From an uncultured Christensenella sp. (lineage in GTDB: Bacteria; Bacillota; Clostridia; Christensenellales; Borkfalkiaceae), in assembly GCA_910579705.1 (NCBI GenBank), contig CAJTUI010000005.1, forward strand, positions 68,401 to 132,400: a stretch of 64,000 nt of DNA, written 5' to 3'. A program made the translations under genes and the position numbers. Positions within the stretch are counted from its first letter, which is position 1. The number at the start of each line of letters is the position of its first letter. Shown here piece after piece: positions 42,913 through 50,291 of the stretch. The notes under the pieces were generated by a model. The model ran no database searches, was not told where the DNA came from, and saw nothing but the letters and a program-made list of their open reading frames with translations.

Positions 42913-43389
42913 ATGGCTTTAATACCGAACGACACCGAAAAACGAATATCTGTGGAATTTCAAAAACGTGTAATCGAACTTATGGACGATGCCGAACTTA
43001 AAAAAAAGGATTTGGCCGTTAAGGCTAATGTCAGCATTTCCGTTCTATCTAGAATTTTAATCTATGGTATCATACCCAGTTTAGGGGTATTGATAAAATT
43101 AGCTGATACATTTAATGTTTCTTTGAAGTATTTGTTGGCTGAAAGTGAAGAAACGGATTTTGAAAAATCAGAAAAAAACGTTACGTTTCAAACCCGTTTA
43201 CAAGAACTTATAAAGGAAAATAAAACCAAATATTCTGTTATTGCTCACAGTATGCCATTTACGAAAAACTATTTCTACGAATGGGAAAAATCCAATACAA
43301 TACCTTCTTGGGAATATTTAAAAGCTATTGCTGATTACTTCAAAGTTTCTCCCGACTATTTACTTGGTCGCACCGATTACAAAAATTGA
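42913..43389 (+). CDS. Double-HTH XRE regulator, copy 2
   Basis: A 158-aa paralogue of the preceding gene with the same architecture: first HTH around AELKKKDLAVKANVSISVLS and VSLKYLLAESEET, second around TKYSVIAHSMPFTKNYFYEW and VSPDYLLGRTDY. Shared anchors are YGIIPS in the first unit and TKNYFYEW in the second. Tandem duplication followed by divergence is likely. The pair may form heterodimers that regulate the divergent unknown genes. Confidence 0.75.
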   Translation: MALIPNDTEKRISVEFQKRVIELMDDAELKKKDLAVKANVSISVLSRILIYGIIPSLGVLIKLADTFNVSLKYLLAESEETDFEKSEKNVTFQTRLQELIKENKTKYSVIAHSMPFTKNYFYEWEKSNTIPSWEYLKAIADYFKVSPDYLLGRTDYKN

Positions 43390-43399
43390 CGCAAAAAAA

Positions 43400-43421
43400 G
43401 CCCCGCGCTGTCGCGCGGGGC
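43400..43421 (-). terminator. Terminator after thrC
   Basis: GCCCCGCG and CGCGGGGC arms followed on the minus strand by TTTTTTTGC. Also bounds the double-HTH operon. Confidence 0.85.
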
Positions 43422-43427
43422 CGTTAT

Positions 43428-44912
43428 TTATTTACCTATAAAATCCATTACTTCTTCAAACAGTTTCTTTCTGTCCGCCGTGCGCGTGAACCGCGCGGGC
43501 TTATCCCTCAGCTCTTTGAGGCACTTGGGCACGGCCATTGCGGTCGCCGCGTGCAGACGCTTTATGCCCTTGAAACTGTCTTTCACGTCGTTGCCCGTGA
43601 CGGCGTAAAGCACGTCCTGCGGGAACTTGTACGGATTGGCGGTTGCGACGATAACCATTTTGGTTTCGTCCTTTTTATTTTTCTCGAACCAGTCCACCGC
43701 GACCTTCATTGCACAGCCCGTGTGCGTGTCCATCGTATAGCCCGTGTCGACAAATACGTCGTACATAGCCTCCACGCAACCGTCCTCGTCCGCGAACCCG
43801 CCGTCGAACGTTTTCGCGATTTCCTGCCGCTCCTCTTCGGTTATGCTGTACACGCCCTCGCTTTTGAGGTCAGCCATACGCTTTGCGGTAAGCTTTGCGT
43901 TTCTGCCCGAAATTTCGAAAATAAGCCTTTCGAGATTGGACGAAACGAGAATATCCATAGACGGCGAAGTGGTTTTGATAAATTCGCGGCGGATATCGTA
44001 CTCGCCCGTCTGCAAGAAGTCCGCAAGCACCTTATTGGAGTTTGACGCGCAATGCAGCCTGCGCACGGGCAGACCCATATTTTTGGCGTAATACGCCGCA
44101 AGAATATTGCCAAAGTTGCCCGTGGGCACGGTAAAATCTATCTCTTCGCCCGCCTGTATCTGGTTTGACGACAGCAAATCCAGATACGCGGAAAAATAAT
44201 ACGCTATCTGCGGCGCGAGCCTGCCGAAGTTAATCGAGTTCGCCGAAGACAAAACAACGTTCTTTTCGGCGAGCGCGGCCACCCGCTCCTCACTGGAAAA
44301 AATCTCTTTGACGGCGGTCTGGCAGTCGTCGAAATTGCCCTTGACCGCGACTACGTTCACATTTTTCCCTTCCTGCGTGCACATCTGCAACTTCTGCATT
44401 TTCGACACGCCCTCGCTGGGATAAAACACGCAGATTTTAACGCCGTCCGCGTCCTTGAACCCTTCGAGCGCGGCCTTGCCCGTATCGCCCGAGGTTGCTA
44501 CAAGCACGAGAATTTCCTGTTTAATGCCGCACAAATCGCACCCCTTTCTAAGAAGATAGGGCAACACGGTCAGCGCCATATCCTTGAACGCGCAAGTGGG
44601 GCCGTGAAAAAGTTCGAGTATGTAAACGCCGTCGTCCAGCCTGACGAGCGGCGCGGGGTCGTCGCCTTCAAACTTCGCGTACGCCGCCTCGCAAGCGGCC
44701 AAAAGCTCCTTTTTATCGTACTCGTCGAAAAACTTCGAAAGGATAAACGCCGCGCGCTCGGGATAGCTCATACCGAGCATCTGCTCCATATCCTGTCCCG
44801 AAACGCAAGGGAACTTTTCGGGCACGAAAAGCCCGCCGTTTTTGGCAAGCCCCTGTACGACCGCTTTCGCGCCCGTTACTTTTTCTCCGCCTCTGGTGCT
44901 GATAAATTTCAT
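43428..44912 (-). CDS. thrC: Threonine synthase
   Basis: A PLP enzyme converting O-phosphohomoserine to threonine. The 494-aa long form has the PLP lysine in GPTCAFKDMALTVL and the phosphate loop VATSGDTGKAALEGF. The start MKFISTRGG is typical for this class. GGAG precedes the ATG. No hom or thrB is adjacent. A perfect 17-bp palindrome (44942-44958) lies about 30 bp upstream. Confidence 0.95.
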   Translation of the reverse strand: MKFISTRGGEKVTGAKAVVQGLAKNGGLFVPEKFPCVSGQDMEQMLGMSYPERAAFILSKFFDEYDKKELLAACEAAYAKFEGDDPAPLVRLDDGVYILELFHGPTCAFKDMALTVLPYLLRKGCDLCGIKQEILVLVATSGDTGKAALEGFKDADGVKICVFYPSEGVSKMQKLQMCTQEGKNVNVVAVKGNFDDCQTAVKEIFSSEERVAALAEKNVVLSSANSINFGRLAPQIAYYFSAYLDLLSSNQIQAGEEIDFTVPTGNFGNILAAYYAKNMGLPVRRLHCASNSNKVLADFLQTGEYDIRREFIKTTSPSMDILVSSNLERLIFEISGRNAKLTAKRMADLKSEGVYSITEEERQEIAKTFDGGFADEDGCVEAMYDVFVDTGYTMDTHTGCAMKVAVDWFEKNKKDETKMVIVATANPYKFPQDVLYAVTGNDVKDSFKGIKRLHAATAMAVPKCLKELRDKPARFTRTADRKKLFEEVMDFIGK

Positions 44913-44941
44913 TATATAATCTCCGTTGATAAATTTACTTC

Positions 44942-44958
44942 ACGGAAATTATTTCCGT
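44942..44958. promoter_or_regulatory. 17-bp perfect palindrome upstream of thrC
   Basis: ACGGAAATTATTTCCGT, 8-bp arms around a single T, lies in the short gap between the P-loop gene and thrC. It could be an operator; no regulator is assigned. Confidence 0.35.
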
Positions 44959-44962
44959 AAAC

Positions 44963-45370
44963 TTATGCGTATTTTGCGATAAAGTCGGGCAGTTCTTCCT
45001 TAGCGCAACTACAAGTTATAGTAACCGTAATTCCGTTCTCTGCCGAAATTTTTTCGAGCATATAGAAAATGCCCGCAAGCTCTTTAAGCTCCTTGCCCGT
45101 AATTCTGGCAATTCCGTCTATGTAAATATATTCGTGGTCGCTGTTGCAAGCGGCAACGCCCTTTACGAACCCGCAAAGCGCCTCTTCGCCCGCGACTGCC
45201 CAGTCCTTAACGTCAATGAACCGCACTTCGCGTTTCAAGTCGTACATATACCTTTTAGTATCGGTAATAAAAACGCTGAGGCCCTTCGCGCTCTCCGCCT
45301 GAGAGTTCGCCGCGTCTATAAGCTGTTTTGTCTTGCCTGCGCCCTTTGGTCCGTATACCAGTTTAATCAT
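44963..45370 (-). CDS. P-loop ATPase-like protein
   Basis: A 135-aa protein beginning MIKLVYGPKGAGKTKQLIDA, a clear Walker A. YIYIDGIARITG provides a Walker-B-like strand, and VTITCSCAKEELPD is near the end. The fold suggests a small thymidine-kinase- or RecA-like NTPase; no catalytic partner motif is obvious. Start at 45370 has AGGAGG. It has its own promoter. Function unknown. Confidence 0.65.
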   Translation of the reverse strand: MIKLVYGPKGAGKTKQLIDAANSQAESAKGLSVFITDTKRYMYDLKREVRFIDVKDWAVAGEEALCGFVKGVAACNSDHEYIYIDGIARITGKELKELAGIFYMLEKISAENGITVTITCSCAKEELPDFIAKYA

Positions 45371-45399
45371 TGAAATACCTCCTGAATGATGTGTAATAT

Positions 45400-45428
45400 A
45401 TTCTATCAAGAAAACGAAGGAATTTCAA
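45400..45428 (-). promoter_or_regulatory. Promoter of the P-loop protein gene
   Basis: TTGAAA (45423-45428) and TAGAAT (45400-45405), 17-bp spacer. Confidence 0.6.
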
Positions 45429-45459
45429 TACCTTTTTGAAAATTTGTCAAAATAAATTT

Positions 45460-46662
45460 TTACTCGCACTCTTTCGCGAACTCTGCGATTTTTTCCAGCC
45501 CTTCGAGCATATCCTTTTCGGACAGCGCGTACGAAAGCCTTACCGCGTCGTCGTCGCCGAAACAGACGCCGGGCGTAAGCGCGACTTTTTTATGCGTAAG
45601 CAACAGGTCTGCCACGTCCATACTGCCGCGTATGCGCACGCCCTCGTAATACTTGCCGTAGAGATTGTCGCAAAGCAGCATTACGTAGAACGCGCCGTCG
45701 GGCTTGACGTAATCGAGCCCGAGCGCCTTCATTTCTTCCAGTTTTTGCAGCATCAGCTCGCGCCGCTTGCCGAACGCCTTAACCATATCGCGCACGGGTT
45801 TCTCGTCCCCCGTGAGCGCCGCGACGGACGCGTACTGGGTCATTGTGTTTACGTTCGAGGTAGAGTGGCTCTGGAACGACGAAATGGCTTTCGCGACGTG
45901 CTCGGGACAGGCGAGATAGCCCAGCCTCCAACCCGTCATAGCATAGGACTTGGAAACGCCGTTAATTACAATCGTCCTCTCCTTCATTGCGGGCGAGCAG
46001 CTTGCGATAGAGAAATGCGTTTCGCCGCCGTAAATAAGCTTTTCGTAAATCTCGTCCGACAGCACGGTCAAGTCGTATCTCTCGCACACTTCCGCAATCT
46101 TGCGTATCTCGTCCTCGGTATACACCGCGCCCGTGGGGTTGCAGGGGCTGTTGAAGATAAGCATTTTTGTATGCGGCGTAATCATATTCTCGATCTGCGC
46201 CGCCGTGACCTTGTAGCCGTGTCGCGCCTTTGCCATTACGTACACGGGCACGCCGCCGCAGCTTTTAACCACTTCGGGATATGTAAGCCAATAGGGCTTG
46301 GGTATAAGCACCTCGTCGCCGGGATTGATTGTTGCAAACACCGCGTTGAATATCGAGTGTTTCGCGCCGTTCGAAATTATTATCTGCGAGGGGTCGTATT
46401 CTAGATTATTGTCAAGTTTCAGCTTTTTTACAACAGCTTTTTTCAATTTGGGCAATCCCGCCGCCGCAACGTACTTGGTATAGCCCGCGTCCAGCGCGTC
46501 CTTCGCGGCCTGCACAATGTGCGCGGGCGTGTTGAAGTCGGGTTCGCCCACGCCGAAGTTTATAACCCTTTCGCCCGCCGCTTTCAGCTCGTTCGCTTTT
46601 GCGGATATGGCAAGAGTCATAGACGGCGCTATCGCCTTTATTCTTTCAGATACGTTAATCAT
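45460..46662 (-). CDS. aspC: Class I aminotransferase (aspartate-type)
   Basis: A PLP-dependent transaminase of 400 aa. Key segments are INFGVGEPDFNTP, NSPCNPTGAVYTEDE, LSDEIYEKLIYGG and the PLP lysine in NGVSKSYAMTGWRLGY. This is the bacterial AspC/PatA type (aspartate, possibly also prephenate). The ATG at 46662 has GCGAGG upstream. Substrate range cannot be fixed by sequence alone. Confidence 0.9.
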   Translation of the reverse strand: MINVSERIKAIAPSMTLAISAKANELKAAGERVINFGVGEPDFNTPAHIVQAAKDALDAGYTKYVAAAGLPKLKKAVVKKLKLDNNLEYDPSQIIISNGAKHSIFNAVFATINPGDEVLIPKPYWLTYPEVVKSCGGVPVYVMAKARHGYKVTAAQIENMITPHTKMLIFNSPCNPTGAVYTEDEIRKIAEVCERYDLTVLSDEIYEKLIYGGETHFSIASCSPAMKERTIVINGVSKSYAMTGWRLGYLACPEHVAKAISSFQSHSTSNVNTMTQYASVAALTGDEKPVRDMVKAFGKRRELMLQKLEEMKALGLDYVKPDGAFYVMLLCDNLYGKYYEGVRIRGSMDVADLLLTHKKVALTPGVCFGDDDAVRLSYALSEKDMLEGLEKIAEFAKECE

Positions 46663-46701
46663 ATGTAATCCTCGCTTAAATGTGTCGTTATAACACAGAT
46701 T

Positions 46702-46730
46702 ATTATACACGTGCGCGCGCGTATTTGCAA
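46702..46730 (-). promoter_or_regulatory. aspC promoter with alternating CG spacer
   Basis: TTGCAA (46725-46730) and TATAAT (46702-46707), 17-bp spacer containing ACGCGCGCGCACGTG, an alternating purine-pyrimidine stretch. Confidence 0.65.
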
Positions 46731-46761
46731 ATATTTGAACGGAAATTTTAGCTTTACAAGG

Positions 46762-46790
46762 CCCGAAACGGGTCGGTTTTCGGGTTTTTT
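46762..46790 (+). terminator. Orphan plus-strand terminator-like hairpin
   Basis: CCCGAAA and TTTCGGG arms followed by TTTTTT. No + gene lies upstream; it sits between the aspC promoter and the surface-protein promoter. It may end an antisense or short RNA, or simply insulate. Confidence 0.4.
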
Positions 46791-46838
46791 ATCAAATACT
46801 TATAAAAAGCGGACGAATAAAAAAGTTTGTCAAAACGC

Positions 46839-46867
46839 TTGACAAATGCTTTTTGATATAATATAAA
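46839..46867 (+). promoter_or_regulatory. Promoter of the transglutaminase-like surface protein
   Basis: TTGACA (46839-46844) and TATAAA (46862-46867), 17-bp spacer. The leader of about 65 nt includes ACATATCGTATGT, a small palindrome, and ends with ACGGAGG. Confidence 0.65.
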
Positions 46868-46940
46868 CTATACATATCGTATGTGTTGCCGCATATTACA
46901 TAATATATAGTGCAACCAAAAACAACGATACGGAGGTTTT

Positions 46941-49900
46941 ATGAAAACTATGAATAAACGCGCGGCAATCGCCGGTCTTGGCGCCGCTTGCGTACTTTCG
47001 CTTTCGATTGGCGCGTGTATGCTGGCTGTCAGACCCGCACAGTCTGCCGCACTTGCAGAGGACGCTGTTGCGCCCAACGTTAAAACTTATTTTTACGACA
47101 ACCTCGTTGACGCTGAAAATAAGGAGTACACGCTCGCGAAAAAGTTCTATAAAGCATTTGAAGAACTCGATAAAAACGGAGATTTCAAGGACGGCAGAGT
47201 TGACTACGCGCTTGACAAAATCCTGACTTCGGACGAAATCAAGGGCTGGGTAGAAAACGGCGAACTTACCATTCCCAAAGCTTTCGGCGCGGCGCGCGAC
47301 GCTTTCCGCACCGACCACCCCGAAATCTTCTACATCGATTTCTACAAGCTGACAATCAGCGCGGGCCGCAGCGGCGGCGTTTACAGCGCGTACATCGATT
47401 CTGGACGCGAGGCCAACGCCTATATGGATAAGAGCATCAATACCGAGGCGAAGGTAAACACGGCCATCAACGCGCTCAACGCCAAAATCGACGAGATTGC
47501 GGCCAAAGCGAACGAAGAGGCAGAAAAGGACACTTACAGCACCGCAAAGGAAGTTGTTAAGGCCAGATACGTAAACAAGTATCTTGCGGAGTATATCGAG
47601 TACGACTACGTTGCATACGACAACAAGGACAACGAAAACGCGGACGTATCTTCCCAGATAAACACGCCTTACGGCGGACTTGTGCTCGGTAAATCGGTCT
47701 GCGGCGGATATTCGACCAGCTTTAAGGTGGTAATGGATAAACTGGGTATCCCCTGCCTTACCGTAAACGGAACGAGCAACCAGAAAGACGAAACGGGCAA
47801 GAATTCCAGCGGCAGCGTTTACCATATGTGGAACTACGTATGGCTTGCAAATCCCCCCGCGGTCCAAGGCGAACCCGCCGCGTATTCGGCGCGCGCCAAC
47901 GGCGGCGAATGGTATTCGGTTGACGTTACCTGGAACAGCCCGGCTACCAATAAAAACAAGTATATGCTTATGAGCAAGGACGCAGACGCGCTTATTCACG
48001 TAAACGACGGCGTAATCTCTTCTTCTGGCTACGAGCTTGTTTATCCCGAGCTTTCGGGCCACAACTACGGCAGCACGGGCGAAACCGACGGCTTGCAGTT
48101 CTCGATAATCTACGAATCTTCCGGCAACAAGGACGAATACGACAACGACATAGTCCAGAACTGGGAAACGATAAGCTACAACGGCAAGGGCGCGAAAAGG
48201 CTTATAGAGGAAGACAATCTCCACATAGTGTTCCGCAACGCGTTTATGGACAAAAAAACCGGCGAAATGAAATGGACCAGCTGGTGCGATCTGGACGGTT
48301 ACAGACAGTACGTTGCCGAGGCAACGGGCAGCGACGGCCTTGTTGTAGACAGCGGCAACGAAACCAAACAGTACGGCAACCCCAGCTACCTCTACTCGCA
48401 GTACGCGGTGTTCGAAGTAGGTCCCGATATGAAGTACGACCCCGTATACGGCAGTCCCAACGCACAGACGAATGTTAATACTTTCTTCTCGGACGACTGC
48501 AAGATAGAAGAAAACATCGAGGCCATATCCGATTTGAAGGTAAACGAATCCTTCGGAACTTATACTCCCCCTCCCCACGCGATGTCGTCTACCCCGTCGT
48601 TCCAGGCGGAGCAGACCATAAGCGACAGTATGCGCGACCCGAAGATTAAAGACAAGGTCATAATGAGCGAAAAGTACGCTTACAACATCTCCGTCACCTA
48701 TAACGAAGATATGCATATACTCGACGAGAGCAAACCCATCGGCATTACGTTCGTAAACGGTTTCAAAAACATTTACGAATACGCGAAGCTTCTTCCTCTC
48801 GACGACAAAGGAACTTTGGTTGAGCTTGTCAAGTCCTCGCCCGACAGCGGCTACGACACGCTGAAATTCAAGTTTATACCCAGCCTTATGTACGAGCATA
48901 ACCGTTGCGGTTACAGCTTCACGTTTACGAACGTAGGCTCTGCGAAACTTGTGGCCAAGAAAGTGGACGGACAGCTTACTACGGTAACCTCAGACAAGTT
49001 GCCCAACTCGGTTTACTACAACTTCTCCAGAATTTCCGGCGCCTGCCCCGCACGTTTCAACTATGACGGAAGGCTTTGGATCGAATGCTGCGCACAGCCT
49101 ACTTTAATTGACAACTCCGACCTGTCCGTAAACGGATTTAAGGACGAGGAAGGCAACAGCACCTTCTCCGAGCACGAGAGGAGCCAGATGATGCTCGTAG
49201 TAGAGAACGTGAACGAAGAAACCGAAAATTCTATGCTTGACGCCATCGATTCCAACAAGGATATGGTTAGCAGCGACGACATTCACGCAAGCCAGACCTA
49301 CGACATCAGGTTGCAGATTTGTAACAAGTATCCCACCATTTCCGACGGCAGCTACATTAAAATGGCGCTCGGTTTCCCCGAAGGCTACGGCCCCGATATG
49401 GCAGGCGTAACGTTTAAACTCTTCCACCGTAAACACATTCAGGGCGACGAGTACATCATAGAGGAAATTCCCTGCGTTGTCACCCAGTTCGGTATAGTTG
49501 CTACGGTTACCAGTTTCTCGCCGTATATGGTTGCGGTCGTGGACGCGGACAAAGCGACCACGAAGAACGTGTTTGCAAGCATAAACGGTGCGGGCGGCAA
49601 GCTCAATGCTCAGGACGGACAGATTCAGGCGCTTGAAAAAGCCGGCGACAAATACACCTACACCATTAAACCCGACGAAGGTTATATGATTTATTCCGTA
49701 ACCCTTAACAACAAACAGATTAAGGACCAAGTTACGGCGGACGGAAAGCTTACCTTAAACTACGAAGATCTTGACGCAAATAACGAGCTTGAAATCAAGT
49801 ACATCGCGATAGAGGCGGCACAGCGTTTCGTAGACAAGGAAATCGCGGAACCCGTAAAGGTTATGATTTCTACGGAAGGCGAAAGCAACAAGGTTGAAGG

Positions 49901-50081
49901 CACGGGCGGCGTTCAGGATCTGGTTATCCCCGAAATTCCCGACCCTACCCCCACTCCTAACCCCGGCAATACCGACAAACCCGTAAACACCACGGCGATT
50001 ATAATAAGCGTGGTCGCGGTTGTCGTAGCGCTCGGCGCGGGCGTTGCGGTTGTGATGGTTCTCAAACGCAAAAAGCAATAA
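46941..50081 (+). CDS. Large surface protein with transglutaminase-like domain
   Basis: A 1046-aa exported protein. Signal peptide spans residues ~8-38. A transglutaminase/protease-like core at about 215-345 has the triad Cys (GKSVCGGYSTSF), His (VYHMWNYVWL) and Asp (YSVDVTWNSP). Several beta-rich modules follow, then a Pro-rich linker (PEIPDPTPTPNPGN) and a C-terminal helix (about 1017-1041) ending KRKKQ. There is no LPXTG motif, so the helix is the anchor. Possible roles are cell-wall remodelling or adhesion. It is a single-gene unit with a good promoter and terminator. Confidence 0.8.
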   Translation: MKTMNKRAAIAGLGAACVLSLSIGACMLAVRPAQSAALAEDAVAPNVKTYFYDNLVDAENKEYTLAKKFYKAFEELDKNGDFKDGRVDYALDKILTSDEIKGWVENGELTIPKAFGAARDAFRTDHPEIFYIDFYKLTISAGRSGGVYSAYIDSGREANAYMDKSINTEAKVNTAINALNAKIDEIAAKANEEAEKDTYSTAKEVVKARYVNKYLAEYIEYDYVAYDNKDNENADVSSQINTPYGGLVLGKSVCGGYSTSFKVVMDKLGIPCLTVNGTSNQKDETGKNSSGSVYHMWNYVWLANPPAVQGEPAAYSARANGGEWYSVDVTWNSPATNKNKYMLMSKDADALIHVNDGVISSSGYELVYPELSGHNYGSTGETDGLQFSIIYESSGNKDEYDNDIVQNWETISYNGKGAKRLIEEDNLHIVFRNAFMDKKTGEMKWTSWCDLDGYRQYVAEATGSDGLVVDSGNETKQYGNPSYLYSQYAVFEVGPDMKYDPVYGSPNAQTNVNTFFSDDCKIEENIEAISDLKVNESFGTYTPPPHAMSSTPSFQAEQTISDSMRDPKIKDKVIMSEKYAYNISVTYNEDMHILDESKPIGITFVNGFKNIYEYAKLLPLDDKGTLVELVKSSPDSGYDTLKFKFIPSLMYEHNRCGYSFTFTNVGSAKLVAKKVDGQLTTVTSDKLPNSVYYNFSRISGACPARFNYDGRLWIECCAQPTLIDNSDLSVNGFKDEEGNSTFSEHERSQMMLVVENVNEETENSMLDAIDSNKDMVSSDDIHASQTYDIRLQICNKYPTISDGSYIKMALGFPEGYGPDMAGVTFKLFHRKHIQGDEYIIEEIPCVVTQFGIVATVTSFSPYMVAVVDADKATTKNVFASINGAGGKLNAQDGQIQALEKAGDKYTYTIKPDEGYMIYSVTLNNKQIKDQVTADGKLTLNYEDLDANNELEIKYIAIEAAQRFVDKEIAEPVKVMISTEGESNKVEGTGGVQDLVIPEIPDPTPTPNPGNTDKPVNTTAIIISVVAVVVALGAGVAVVMVLKRKKQ

Positions 50082-50093
50082 CGGATAATTAAA

Positions 50094-50130
50094 AAGCCCC
50101 GCACGGGTAATCCCGTGCGGGGCTTATTTT
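50094..50130 (+). terminator. Strong bidirectional terminator
   Basis: AAGCCCCGCACGGG and CCCGTGCGGGGCTT arms, ATTTTT after it on plus and TTTAATT on minus. It ends both the surface-protein gene and the feo operon. Confidence 0.85.
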
Positions 50131-50288
50131 TATTTGTCCTTGTGTTTGTCGCAGAGCGTACAGCCGCCGCAACCGCAGTCGCAACCGCAACCGCCCTTGT
50201 GCTTTATCTTTCTGTATATTATAACGCCTATCGCCGCGGCGACTGCAACGCAAACCGTTACCAATACGGCTATGTCGACACCGTTCAT
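50130..50288 (-). CDS. FeoB-associated Cys-rich membrane protein
   Basis: A 52-aa protein (MNGVDIAVLVTVCVAVAAAI followed by GVIIYRKIKHKGG) with one membrane helix and a tail CGCDCGCGGCTLC. It matches the small FeoB-associated Cys-rich proteins of Firmicutes, thought to help ferrous-iron transfer at FeoB. AGGAGG precedes the ATG and it lies 3 bp after feoB. Confidence 0.85.
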   Translation of the reverse strand: MNGVDIAVLVTVCVAVAAAIGVIIYRKIKHKGGCGCDCGCGGCTLCDKHKDK

Positions 50289-50291
50289 ATT

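Noticed and set aside
46896..48899. A 667-codon open frame on - opposite the surface protein
   Set aside because: Val/Arg-rich shadow of a real + gene with signal peptide, promoter and terminator.
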